Shown here: one piece after another, positions 35,259 to 44,393 of the stretch
Layout: each line of letters starts with the position of its first letter
Numbering within the stretch: the first letter of the stretch is position 1
Assembly: GCF_004366355.1 (NCBI RefSeq)
Contig: NZ_SODV01000001.1
Location: 186,001-250,000, forward strand
Origin: Dinghuibacter silviterrae
GTDB lineage: Bacteria > Bacteroidota > Bacteroidia > Chitinophagales > Chitinophagaceae
Length of the DNA stretch: 64,000 nt
Direction: 5' to 3'
Notes under the pieces: model-generated
Seen by the model: only the letters and a program-made list of their open reading frames with translations
Databases searched by the model: none
Told to the model about the DNA's origin: nothing
Translations under genes and position numbers: made by a program

Positions 35259-35990
35259 ATGAAAAAACTACTCCTCCTTCCGACCCTGTGTGTACTCATT
35301 ATGTCCAGCCAGACCAGGTGTGTCAAGCAGAACACCCTACACACCACCGACACCGTCACCGTCCACGACACGGCCACAAGAACCCTGATCGTGCAGCCGG
35401 GACCGGATGACGGCCAGGACGTCTCCGTTTTTAACGCGCCGCCCGGCATCAACACCAATCAAAAACAAGACCCGGACTTTTTGGCCGGCTCATGGACCGA
35501 CTATGCCCAGGGATGGGGGCAAGGCAACACGCGCTCCTATATCGAGTTTGTTGCCTTGGACGGCCTGCCGGACAGCGCAGTGATCAAGTCGGCCAGGTTA
35601 TACCTTTATGGTTTTGACGTCAATAAGGCGTCGGCGATCGTCCAGGGCAATTCCGACTATCCCGGATCGCCTTACGGGAACCTGGGTAATGCCTGTTGGC
35701 TAAAAAGGGTCCTTGGCAACTGGAATCTGGATTCCATCACATGGAATAACATGCCGCCCACCACGGATATTGACGAGGCCATGATCCCGGCCTCCACCTC
35801 CCAATGGAACAACAATGACACGGTCGACGTCACAAAACTGGTGCAGGATATCGTCAACAGCGGACAGAATTATGGGTTCTGTATGCAATTGCAAACGGAG
35901 CAAATTTACCGGGACCTCGCTTTTGCAGGCAGCCGCAATGCGGATTCCACGCGCCGGCCAAAACTGGAAGTCACCTGGTCGATCCATTAG
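35259..35990 (+). CDS. Exported DNRLRE-domain protein
   Basis: This 243-residue protein has an N-terminal signal (MKKLLLLPTLCVLIMSSQT) followed by a Cys at residue 21, possibly a lipoprotein signal with an unusual box, and a Thr/Asp-rich linker. From about residue 60 to the end is a DNRLRE-type beta domain: IKSARLYLYGFDV, WNLDSITWNNMPPTTDIDE, VDVTKLVQDIVN and FAGSRNADSTRRPKLEVTW. This module is a common ligand- or carbohydrate-binding domain on secreted Bacteroidota proteins. The upstream frame start at 35166 is rejected because it lacks a signal peptide. The gene is divergent from the RHS operon and convergent with the LytTR regulator gene (next base). Confidence 0.85.
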   Translation: MKKLLLLPTLCVLIMSSQTRCVKQNTLHTTDTVTVHDTATRTLIVQPGPDDGQDVSVFNAPPGINTNQKQDPDFLAGSWTDYAQGWGQGNTRSYIEFVALDGLPDSAVIKSARLYLYGFDVNKASAIVQGNSDYPGSPYGNLGNACWLKRVLGNWNLDSITWNNMPPTTDIDEAMIPASTSQWNNNDTVDVTKLVQDIVNSGQNYGFCMQLQTEQIYRDLAFAGSRNADSTRRPKLEVTWSIH

Positions 35991-36704
35991 TCACGCCTTC
36001 ATCTTTTCAAGGAATTCGGTTTTCCTACGCTGTGACACCTCCAGTTTGGTGTCATTCTTCAAAATGACATATCCGCCCTTGCCTTTTACATAACTCCTGA
36101 TCTGGCGCATATTGACGATGGTGTTGTGGTGGATACGGACAAAGCACCCGGCACACAGCAGCTCCTCGTAGTAACCCATGTTCCGTGTGGCCGTGTGTTT
36201 TGATCCATCGGTGAGATGAAAAATGGTATAAGACCCTTGGGCAAGACACCAGACGATCGTTTCCGGATCAATGAAATCGCAGCCCTGTGAAGTGGGAATA
36301 CTGATCATTTCGGCGGGCTGCCCTGACAAGTCCTGGCGCCCGTTCAGGCGTTGCCGTACGCGGTCGACCGATTCCTCCAGATCCTTGATCCCAATGGGTT
36401 TGAGGAGGTAGTCGATGGCAGAATACCGGAAGGCTTCGAGGGCATAACTATTGTAGGCCGTGATGCAAATAAGCTCGAAAGCGCGTTTTTGCAGCCGCTT
36501 GAGCACGTCAAAGCCCAAACCGTCGCCTATACGGATATCCAGAAAGACGAGCTGCGGCTCCTGATCTTCGATGAGCCGGATCGCCTCTTCCACATGTCCC
36601 GCAACACCGGTGACTTCGACATCGGGCGCCGTTTTCCGGAGCAATTCGCGGAGGACATACGTGCTTTTTTCTTCGTCTTCGATGATGACGGTATTAATGG
36701 CCAT
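35991..36704 (-). CDS. LytTR-family response regulator
   Basis: This 237-residue regulator has a receiver domain (1-115) with phosphoacceptor Asp56 in VFLDIRIG, acidic residues Glu9/Asp10/Glu11, Thr in CITAYN and Lys in LLKPI. A linker leads to a LytTR DNA-binding domain (about 140-237, VRIHHNTIVNMRQIRSYVKGKGGYV). It begins at ATG 36704, 2 bases after the kinase stop; a TTG two codons upstream is less likely. It pairs with the propeller histidine kinase. It is also the end of a run that includes the PorP/SprF-like gene, so its targets may include surface proteins, but no binding site is seen. Confidence 0.95.
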   Translation of the reverse strand: MAINTVIIEDEEKSTYVLRELLRKTAPDVEVTGVAGHVEEAIRLIEDQEPQLVFLDIRIGDGLGFDVLKRLQKRAFELICITAYNSYALEAFRYSAIDYLLKPIGIKDLEESVDRVRQRLNGRQDLSGQPAEMISIPTSQGCDFIDPETIVWCLAQGSYTIFHLTDGSKHTATRNMGYYEELLCAGCFVRIHHNTIVNMRQIRSYVKGKGGYVILKNDTKLEVSQRRKTEFLEKMKA

Positions 36705-36706
36705 GG

Positions 36707-39640
36707 TCAATCGGTATTGATGGGGAATGACAGGTTCACAATGGTTCCGGAGCCGGAAAGGCCAGCCGAATTTTTGTCCAATATATCTAAAATAATCTGT
36801 TGTTTATGGATGGCGTTTAGGGTCTGGATGCGTCGGCCGGTAATGCCTGAACCCTGGGAAATATGGCCTTCGTTTCGCTGCCGGGCCCTGCTGGAATCGA
36901 TGCCCCCGCCGTTGTCCTCGATGGTGCAATGCAAGTATCCGGGGGAGAGATGAAAGGCTACAGACAATTCCCCCGTACGATCTTTTAGCGGGGCGATGCC
37001 GTGCTGAACGGCATTCTCGACAAAGGGCTGGATGATCATGGGCGGAATGGAGAGCCCCTCTGCTACGGACGGATCGGGCGGGACAAGCCGGTAGTTCATC
37101 CGGGGGCCCAGCCGGAGTTGCTCCAGTTCAAGATAAAGGTGGAGCATTTTGATCTCTTCGTATAAGGGGATGACCGCCGAACTGCTGTGATCCAGGGTCA
37201 GGCGGATGAGGTTCGAGAATTTATGAAGATAGTCGTTCGCATTCATCACGTCCGCTCTGAGGACGTGGTATTGGATAGACGTCAGGCAATTGAAAATAAA
37301 ATGCGGATTCATCTGGGCTCGGAGCGCCGACAATTCCAGGTCATGGATTTTTTCTTTTTTTCGCTGGCGCCGGCGGAAGTAGAGAAGGATTCCGGCGCCT
37401 ATAAGCAGGACGATAACGGGATAAGCCATCAAAAGAAAAACAGGCGACCAATAAAAAGGATAAGGATGAACGATCGGGATCGTTATGGGATGGCTTCTGC
37501 TTCCCCAGCGATCAATGGATCTCAACTCCAGGACGAAGCGGCCGAAAGGCAGGGCAGGAAATTCGATGGTATTACCGGCTAGCCGGAACCAGTTGCTGTC
37601 TGCCCCTTTAAGCCGGTATTCATAGCCAACATGGAAACCGCTGCGGTAAGAAATACAGGCCATTTCGATCAGCAGCTTCCCTGAGGAATAATTGATCACG
37701 GGAATGTCGGATACATTGACCGGCTGCCCTCCCTCTATGATGCGGGTAATGACGATACCCGGCGGAGCGGCGGAGCCACCGGTATAGGTTTTCGGGAAAA
37801 AGCAGACGCCTCTTGACGTAGCGGTCCATACGTACCCGCCGGCAATGGCCGTTCGGTTGATGTCATCCGTCAGGAGGCCATCCTCATTGGTGATGTTGGA
37901 AATGTCATAGTGAATGGTGGTGTCCTGCCAGCGATAGTCGATACGGGAAATACCTTTGTCGGTGGCCACCCAGGCGGTATTGTCCTCAAAGCTGACCTGT
38001 TTGCAGAGATCGCTCGCCAGATCCTGCGCCTTTGTAATGCGGCGAACGGCGCCGGCTTTCCAGATGACAAGCCCGTCTTCCGTGGAGACCCAAAGGGCCG
38101 TGTCGGGAGCGATATCGATATGGTTGATGACGCCCGATAATGCCGGGATGGGTTGGGTAATGTGACCATTGTTCCAGGCGTATACGCCTTTGAGCCCGCC
38201 CCAAAAAACAGCATTACCCAGCCCTGCGACACAAGTGACGCGGTCGGGCCCGATCCAGTTGAGCTGCCGTCCGGTATCGTCGAAAAAGTAGAGCCCCGCC
38301 GAACAACCCGCAACGATGGTATGATCGGGCCTGACAAAGGTTTCTTTATAGGCTTCGGCGCTCAGGACGGTGTGGGTATCGTCCGGGGACAAGCGGTGGA
38401 GCCCCATATCAGCGGCAACAAGCAGGCTTTGGTGCAGGTAGGGCCTGACATCCATAATGCGGTTGTTCTCATTGCCTGCCGACCAGTGTGGGAATAGTCG
38501 CCAGTGCCCGGAATTCCTGTCGATCAACATGATGTTGCCATCGTCGAATCCAGCCACGAGTCGCCGGCTGTCCAAAATGTGCAGGCTCCGGACATTGGCA
38601 CCCCTAAGGTCCGGCGGGCCGGGAAGCGTGCTAAAGCAAAGATTGGGCAGATAAAAAATCCCGTCGCTCAACGTGGTGACCCAATAGCCACCTTCCCGGT
38701 CCTTTAGGATATCAGTGCAATCGCTCCGGGGAAAAAAATGGCGTACGGTAGGGTGCCCGCTCCTGAAATTCGTAAGCCGGAGCAACCCCTGGCTCCGGGC
38801 GCAAAGCCAGAGCGTGGAGTCGTTTTCGTAATAGACGCAATTGACAAAGTTGTTGTAGCCACCCATGTTGAGCCCCAGGGTATGGAGGGAGAAAAGCGGG
38901 GATAATTGAGAGATACCGGCCAAATAAGCGGAATCATAGGTAAGAAAGACGATCGAGTTGTTAGAGGGAAGAAGGCTGAAAAAAAGCTGCCGGGTAAAAG
39001 GCGGGTCGGTTCTTGAGCACTGGAAGGGGAAGCGGTTCATGACATGGCTATTCTCTACCAGAACACTGCCCCGGTGGTCCCACGGACTGCTGGAAAAATA
39101 AAAGTTGGTCTTATCCGGTGCGGTGGCCCGCAGGATGCCGGTCCGTGCGTACAGCGCTCTCGGGTGAAGATCGCCGTTGAATTTCCACCGGCCGGAGCTG
39201 TCCGGCGACCGGTAACAGCCGGCCTGATCGGACGCACGAAGGTCCGCGATGAGCAGGATAGCATTGGTTTGCTGGTCCTCGCAAATGGCATTGACGCCAG
39301 GGCATTGATCAAAACGGATGATGGAATCCCCATGCATGACCGAGGGAATACCGACAAAGGATATAAACCAGACGTTGTCAAACCGGTCCAGGTAGAGCTG
39401 AAGGATTTCGTTGTCGGGAAGTCCGTCTTTCTTTGTAAAAGTATGGAAGGTCCTGCCGTCGAAGCGGCAGACGCCCTGGTTGGTCGCAAACCAGATAAAC
39501 CCTTTACGGTCCTGAATACAATGGTAGACGATAGCGCCCGGCAGACCATCCTTTACCGTGAACTGTCGATAAGCCAGTTCCTGCGCGTGGGAGACGGTTG
39601 TGGTGAGGAGGAAGTATAAAGCAAGGAGGGTGCGATGCAT
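36707..39640 (-). CDS. Two-component-propeller sensor histidine kinase (LytS-like)
   Basis: This 977-residue sensor has a signal peptide (MHRTLLALYFLLTTTVSHAQ). A periplasmic propeller with Reg_prop-like repeats covers about residues 25-640 (for example QDRKGFIWFATNQGVCRFDG and WVSTEDGLVIW). A Y_Y_Y-type beta domain (about 650-715) and one transmembrane segment (about 728-750) follow. The cytoplasmic part has the His_kinase box MNPHFIFN (about 778) and ATP-binding blocks ENAVQHGI and EDNGGGID. It signals to the LytTR regulator 2 bases downstream. Propellers of this type usually sense a periplasmic glycan or protein. The start ATG lies 9 bases after the PorP/SprF stop, implying co-expression with T9SS surface components. 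Confidence 0.93.
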   Translation of the reverse strand: MHRTLLALYFLLTTTVSHAQELAYRQFTVKDGLPGAIVYHCIQDRKGFIWFATNQGVCRFDGRTFHTFTKKDGLPDNEILQLYLDRFDNVWFISFVGIPSVMHGDSIIRFDQCPGVNAICEDQQTNAILLIADLRASDQAGCYRSPDSSGRWKFNGDLHPRALYARTGILRATAPDKTNFYFSSSPWDHRGSVLVENSHVMNRFPFQCSRTDPPFTRQLFFSLLPSNNSIVFLTYDSAYLAGISQLSPLFSLHTLGLNMGGYNNFVNCVYYENDSTLWLCARSQGLLRLTNFRSGHPTVRHFFPRSDCTDILKDREGGYWVTTLSDGIFYLPNLCFSTLPGPPDLRGANVRSLHILDSRRLVAGFDDGNIMLIDRNSGHWRLFPHWSAGNENNRIMDVRPYLHQSLLVAADMGLHRLSPDDTHTVLSAEAYKETFVRPDHTIVAGCSAGLYFFDDTGRQLNWIGPDRVTCVAGLGNAVFWGGLKGVYAWNNGHITQPIPALSGVINHIDIAPDTALWVSTEDGLVIWKAGAVRRITKAQDLASDLCKQVSFEDNTAWVATDKGISRIDYRWQDTTIHYDISNITNEDGLLTDDINRTAIAGGYVWTATSRGVCFFPKTYTGGSAAPPGIVITRIIEGGQPVNVSDIPVINYSSGKLLIEMACISYRSGFHVGYEYRLKGADSNWFRLAGNTIEFPALPFGRFVLELRSIDRWGSRSHPITIPIVHPYPFYWSPVFLLMAYPVIVLLIGAGILLYFRRRQRKKEKIHDLELSALRAQMNPHFIFNCLTSIQYHVLRADVMNANDYLHKFSNLIRLTLDHSSSAVIPLYEEIKMLHLYLELEQLRLGPRMNYRLVPPDPSVAEGLSIPPMIIQPFVENAVQHGIAPLKDRTGELSVAFHLSPGYLHCTIEDNGGGIDSSRARQRNEGHISQGSGITGRRIQTLNAIHKQQIILDILDKNSAGLSGSGTIVNLSFPINTD

Positions 39641-39649
39641 GGATTTTAC

Positions 39650-40702
39650 CTACTTAAACGTCGGACACAAACTCTCCCGTCGGTTCCCATTATACTCATC
39701 ATAAAACCCATTATACAACGCCGAAAACTCATACGCCCCCCGCGACCCATTGTAATTCTTAAGCGACGACATCGTCACGTCATAAGAAAAAGACAGCTTT
39801 ACGTTCTTCACCTGAAACCCCACCATGACAATGGCCGCATCCCCGGTCCGGTAGTACAACCCGCCGATGAGGCGGTTGGACCCATCCCCGGCGAGGTTGT
39901 ATTCGGCATTGGTACCGAGCATGATCTCGGTGGCGCCGGCGTCGGTGGTGTAGTAGATATTGGGGTTGATGATCCACATGTTGTCGTTGGTCTTGAAGCG
40001 GGCGTCGATATTGGCGATGTAACGGCGGGGGATCTCCCCGAAGCCGAGGTCGCTGGACTCGAAAAAGGTTTCCCGGGCGTGGTTGATGTGTTGTACGGAA
40101 ACGCCGATATTGACGTAAGCGCGTTCGTTCGGAAACCAGGCATAGTTCAAACCGGTCTGCATGTCGAAGTAGCTGGTTTGGGTATTGTCCAGGGCGACGC
40201 CCGTGGGGACGCCGGCGTCGAAAAACTTGCCGTCAAACTGGTCTGGAAATTTCAGCCGGGTGACGTCGATCCGTTTCTGGGCCCAGCCGACGTTGAAGCC
40301 GAGGGTCAGCAGGGAAGAAAGCCCCAGCATCTGGTGGTAAGCGATGGAGCCATAGGCCTCGGTAGAGGTCAGGCTGCCGCTCCCGGCCACGTCCCGCAAA
40401 AGAACACCCCCCAGCCCAAGCCAGCCATTCTCGATGCGGTTCCGGAAAACCTGGGCATCTCCAAAAATGCTCATGGTCTGGTAGGGCACCTGCATGATGG
40501 TGCTCCATTGGTTGCGATAGTTGGCGCCCAGGCGGTAGTCCGACTCCGGCAGAAAACCTGTATTGGCGGGGTTGACCAGGAGGGGCGCGTTGAAATATTG
40601 GGAGAAATGAAGGTCCTGGGCATACAGCGGGGAAGGCCCTTGCGCAAAGACCAACCAAATCAGGCACACAGCAGCGACAGGATGCCGCATCAACTTTTCC
40701 AT
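39650..40702 (-). CDS. PorP/SprF-family type IX secretion outer-membrane protein
   Basis: This 350-residue barrel protein has a signal peptide (MEKLMRHPVAAVCLIWLVF, cleavage near LYAQ) and the PorP/SprF opening DLHFSQYFNAPLLVNPANTG. Strands with YRNQW, YFDMQTGLNYAW and YRTGDAAIVMVGF follow, ending SLCPTF. In T9SS-dependent gliding bacteria SprF is required for secretion of its adjacent type-B cargo SprB. Here the two giant type-B surface proteins lie directly upstream in the same run, a fitting cargo-partner arrangement. The start is taken at ATG 40702 (an earlier in-frame start would add 15 residues). Confidence 0.92.
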   Translation of the reverse strand: MEKLMRHPVAAVCLIWLVFAQGPSPLYAQDLHFSQYFNAPLLVNPANTGFLPESDYRLGANYRNQWSTIMQVPYQTMSIFGDAQVFRNRIENGWLGLGGVLLRDVAGSGSLTSTEAYGSIAYHQMLGLSSLLTLGFNVGWAQKRIDVTRLKFPDQFDGKFFDAGVPTGVALDNTQTSYFDMQTGLNYAWFPNERAYVNIGVSVQHINHARETFFESSDLGFGEIPRRYIANIDARFKTNDNMWIINPNIYYTTDAGATEIMLGTNAEYNLAGDGSNRLIGGLYYRTGDAAIVMVGFQVKNVKLSFSYDVTMSSLKNYNGSRGAYEFSALYNGFYDEYNGNRRESLCPTFK

Positions 40703-40749
40703 AGTTCTTGACTTTTGAACTTTATATAAAGCACGCAAGGTTTCCATTC

Positions 40750-43700
40750 CTATCTTAATAACGTAATATCCCCGGTTTTCGTTGTGCTTACCCCATTGGT
40801 AAAGGTGGCCTTCAAAGTATAGGCATACACGTCCATCGGTTGTAGCGTTCCTTTATACATCCCGTCCCACCCCTGGTCCGGGTCGGTACTCACAAACACC
40901 ACCCTTCCCCAGCGGTTGTAGATCGTCCATTCCATTTTTGCGATGCCAAATCCCTTTACCCTGATCACCCCATTGGTCCCGAACCGGCCCGGCGTAAACG
41001 CGTTGGGCACGTCGAGAAGCGGCAGAACGAGGGCTGAGATCTGGCTGCAGGTGGTATCCGGGCAGCCGGCTGTGTTGTACGCAACCAAACAGACATTGAA
41101 GGTACCACTAATATTGTATTGGTGGGCTACCGTGTCCCGGGAGGTGGTCCCCAGGGTATCCCCGTCCCCAAAAAACCAGGTGAAGCGGGTGGCGTCGGGG
41201 GACGAGGTGTTGGTGAACACGGTGGGCGTATTTTGCTGGGACGGATTAGGGCTCCAGGTATACGCCGCCGCGGGACTCCCTTCTACCGTGATGGTCTGGC
41301 TGGTGGAATCGATGAGGTTACAGCTGTTGGAGTCGATCACCACCAGTTTGACCAGGTACGTGCCGGGTTTGCTGTACAGGTGTGTGGGCATGACCTCTGT
41401 CGAGCCAAACCCGTCACCAAAAGTCCAGATGAAGTGCTGGCCGCCCCGGATGATCGTGTTAAATATGGCGGTATAGGGTGCGCAACCGGCGGATGGCGTG
41501 GTAAAACCCGCCTTGACGAGGGGGGAGATGTTTAGCGCCAGCGTGTCCGCCTGGGGAGAATTACAAAAACCGGTGTCCACCATGTCGAGCACGACCGTGT
41601 AGGATCCCGCGGCGGGAAAACGATGGTCCACCGAATCCAGACCCGTTGTGACCAGGGGCGAGGCATCCCCGAAATTCCAGACAAAACCGCTGTCCGTGAA
41701 CGTCCCTGCGCCCGCCGAAGAGTTGTTGTAAAACCGGAAGTCCAGGCTGTCGCAGGGCGGGAGTTTGGTCAGCGTAAAAGCCACCGTGGCCTCGTTGTTC
41801 CTGGCGGTGAGGGTGACATACGAGGTATCCGCCCCATTACAACTGTTGGGGTCTATGGAGATCAGCCGGGCCTTGTACATGCCCACCTGGGGATAGTTAT
41901 GGTCCGTGGCCGGCGTCGTGGTGGTGACGTCCGGGGTACCGTCCCCAAAGGACCAGACGTAGGTAACGGCGTTGGCGATGGTATCGGTAAAGTGGACCTG
42001 CATCGGTGTACAACCCAAATGGGCAAATCCGGGTCTGCCGGCGATGGTGGCTTTGAGCCCGGAAGCAACCCCTGCCAGGTCAAAGCCGATCTTCAGCCCG
42101 GCTTCGTTGCAACGGCCGTTGGATTTGTTGGTCCGGGAATAGACGTTTTGGGTGGTGGGGAAAATAGCCCCGCCCCCGCAGTTGGCGCAGATCCCCTGGT
42201 AGATGATCCCGTTTTTGTCAAACCGGCTGGTCCCCCCGTCGACGTGCTCCTGGAACTGTCCCCCGTTTTGCCCGTAAAAACTCCCGTAGAGCTGGCTGGC
42301 GGCATTTTTCTGCAAAACGAAAAAGTAAAAATCGCTCCCGTCCGTATGGTTTTGCACCGCCCCGGCGGTGATGGGCATCCCCGCGGTACCCGCGGACTGA
42401 TAGCCCTCTATGGTGTTAACCTTGCCTCCCCAGCCGGATACATAGACGTTTTCACACCGGTCCACCAAAAACGCCACGGGTGAGATATTGGGCACCTCGG
42501 CCACCGTACCGAACGTGGTGGAATACACGTAGGCCGAAAGATCGGGCTGGAGCTTGGCGATGAATTGTTTGCTCCCGGGGACGTTGTAGGGTGCGTTGAT
42601 GATGGGCCAGGTGCCGGTGGTCGTCCCCATGATGTAGGGGAATCCCAGTTTATCGAACTGCACCCCGTACACCTGGTCGACGCCTCCCGTACCGATATAG
42701 GTCGACTTTGTCAGGGCGACACTGTTGCCTGCGTCCGTCAGCCAGGCCAGAAAACCGTCGCAAAGCCCGCCCGCAAAACCGGGCTGGAGCCCGCCCCTGC
42801 CGGGAAAATCATTGCTTGTCGTCCCACCGCCGACGAACAGCATGCCGGGAACCGTGGGGGAAAGGGCCAGTACATAAGCGGCGTCAAAACCGCTGCCGCC
42901 CATATAGGTCGACCAGATCACCCGGTTAACCGTAGGGTCGATCTTCAGAACGACCCCGTCCTGGGTGCCCTGCAAGGTGGTTTGAAAAGCGCCTCCCCTC
43001 ACCGGGAAGTCCGACGACTGGGTGCAGGACGCCAGGTAGACATTTCCGGAGGCGTCTACGTTCACCTCGCTGCGGGCGTCGTCCCCGTAATTCTGTTTGA
43101 GAATGTTGGTGCCCTGGGTCAGGTAGTCCGCGATATTCACCCCGTCGTTCTGACTGCCCCCGATCTTCATCGACCCCATGAGCTGGCTGCCGTCCGCGCT
43201 CAGCCGGCAGACGATGATGTCCCAACCACCGTTCGGCCCCACCGCCGGGACCGTTTGCGGAAAGTCTGTGGATTTGCTCCTGCCGGCGATGATCAGCTCG
43301 CCGTTACCGTTTTCGATCAGGCTGTGCGGCTGGTCCTCGGACGAGCCCCCGATATAAGTCGCCCAGGTACGGAATTGCAGGTTCCAGTTCAACTTGATGA
43401 TCGCGATGTCCCCCGGTATGCCCGATCCGTCACCCCCTTTGTAATTGACCTGGTAGGCCCCCGGCGACGTGTCATACCCCGCGTCGGCAATCCCCCCCAT
43501 ATAAATGCTGCCGTCCGCCCCGTAAGTAGCGGTAAAACCCCAGTTGTCCGCGGGGCTCCCGGAAAACGAGCAGAAATAAAAATTGGGATCGATCACCAGG
43601 GTGGTGTTCCGGTCGTACCCCTTCAGGTCGAACGATACCATGTTCCCGCGGATCTTATACCGGCAGTGGACGGGAGACCTGCCCGAGTCGGTCGGCTGGT

Positions 43701-44325
43701 AGGCCAGGGGCACCTGCTCCACCGTCTCCCCCACCGATGTCCCGACGTGAAGCGCCTCGTTCCGCACCCTCAGTGCGACCCCGTCGTCATACGCCATCCG
43801 GACCTGGGAAATGTCCGCACCCGGGTGGACGATGAGGTCGTACTTCAGCTTGCCCCCGTCTGAATAATACCGGGCGTCGATCCCCGGGTACAGGTCCTTG
43901 TACAAGACCTCGTCAAAGATCCGGCACCGGGAAGCCCATTTGGAAGGGTCGTTGCCGATAAAATAGTTGTTGTAGCCCTCTTCCGGTTTGGCCGGGATGA
44001 TGTCGGGCGCGGGGTTTGCCCCCAGGAACCGGACCGTATAGGTGTGTTTGTGGATGAGAAAAGAGTCGTCCGGTGCGGGGGTGAGGTGCCCGAGTCCGTG
44101 GACGAGCCCCAGGACACGGTTAAAGTCCTTCGGATCCGACAAGGTGGTTGTATACCCGTTTTTACCCAGCGCAAAACCCGCTCCCTGCATCTCCACCCGG
44201 TATACCACCCCTTTGTTCCACTGGCCCTTGTTTTCTATAAACCGGAAGACACCCCCCGTCTGTGCGGACGCGGTTACGCTACCGCAAAGTAGCCCACATA
44301 GCCAGCCAAAAAGAACTTTTGTCAA
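40750..44325 (-). CDS. T9SS type-B secreted giant protein with PKD repeats (paralogue 1)
   Basis: This 1191-residue exported protein probably starts at TTG 44325, giving signal peptide MTKVLFGWLCGLLCGSVTA. The N-terminal module opens FRFIENKGQWNKGV, followed by a beta-repeat region of SBBP type (GNGELIIAGRSKS, YGDDARSEVNVDASGNVYLA). Four PKD domains run from about residue 770 to 1090 (VWSFGDGTPD, WNFGDASP, WTFGDGFG, WFFGDGDT). A CHU_C/type-B C-terminal sorting domain (about 1103-1191, PNAFTPGRFG to TKTGDITLLR) directs T9SS secretion and surface attachment. It is a tandem paralogue of the next gene. It is likely a surface adhesin or matrix protein; the ligand is unknown. Confidence 0.92.
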   Translation of the reverse strand: MTKVLFGWLCGLLCGSVTASAQTGGVFRFIENKGQWNKGVVYRVEMQGAGFALGKNGYTTTLSDPKDFNRVLGLVHGLGHLTPAPDDSFLIHKHTYTVRFLGANPAPDIIPAKPEEGYNNYFIGNDPSKWASRCRIFDEVLYKDLYPGIDARYYSDGGKLKYDLIVHPGADISQVRMAYDDGVALRVRNEALHVGTSVGETVEQVPLAYQPTDSGRSPVHCRYKIRGNMVSFDLKGYDRNTTLVIDPNFYFCSFSGSPADNWGFTATYGADGSIYMGGIADAGYDTSPGAYQVNYKGGDGSGIPGDIAIIKLNWNLQFRTWATYIGGSSEDQPHSLIENGNGELIIAGRSKSTDFPQTVPAVGPNGGWDIIVCRLSADGSQLMGSMKIGGSQNDGVNIADYLTQGTNILKQNYGDDARSEVNVDASGNVYLASCTQSSDFPVRGGAFQTTLQGTQDGVVLKIDPTVNRVIWSTYMGGSGFDAAYVLALSPTVPGMLFVGGGTTSNDFPGRGGLQPGFAGGLCDGFLAWLTDAGNSVALTKSTYIGTGGVDQVYGVQFDKLGFPYIMGTTTGTWPIINAPYNVPGSKQFIAKLQPDLSAYVYSTTFGTVAEVPNISPVAFLVDRCENVYVSGWGGKVNTIEGYQSAGTAGMPITAGAVQNHTDGSDFYFFVLQKNAASQLYGSFYGQNGGQFQEHVDGGTSRFDKNGIIYQGICANCGGGAIFPTTQNVYSRTNKSNGRCNEAGLKIGFDLAGVASGLKATIAGRPGFAHLGCTPMQVHFTDTIANAVTYVWSFGDGTPDVTTTTPATDHNYPQVGMYKARLISIDPNSCNGADTSYVTLTARNNEATVAFTLTKLPPCDSLDFRFYNNSSAGAGTFTDSGFVWNFGDASPLVTTGLDSVDHRFPAAGSYTVVLDMVDTGFCNSPQADTLALNISPLVKAGFTTPSAGCAPYTAIFNTIIRGGQHFIWTFGDGFGSTEVMPTHLYSKPGTYLVKLVVIDSNSCNLIDSTSQTITVEGSPAAAYTWSPNPSQQNTPTVFTNTSSPDATRFTWFFGDGDTLGTTSRDTVAHQYNISGTFNVCLVAYNTAGCPDTTCSQISALVLPLLDVPNAFTPGRFGTNGVIRVKGFGIAKMEWTIYNRWGRVVFVSTDPDQGWDGMYKGTLQPMDVYAYTLKATFTNGVSTTKTGDITLLR

Positions 44326-44393
44326 GGGGGATCTTTTTACTTCTCTATTAAATTACGCCGCTTTACGACTAATTCAAAGCGTATTAAAGCCCT

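Noticed and set aside
42565-43863. Plus-strand frame (432 codons) opposite the T9SS paralogue 1
   Set aside because: GC-driven antisense frame; a similar one (44502-45782) occurs opposite paralogue 2 because the genes are duplicated, not because it is selected.
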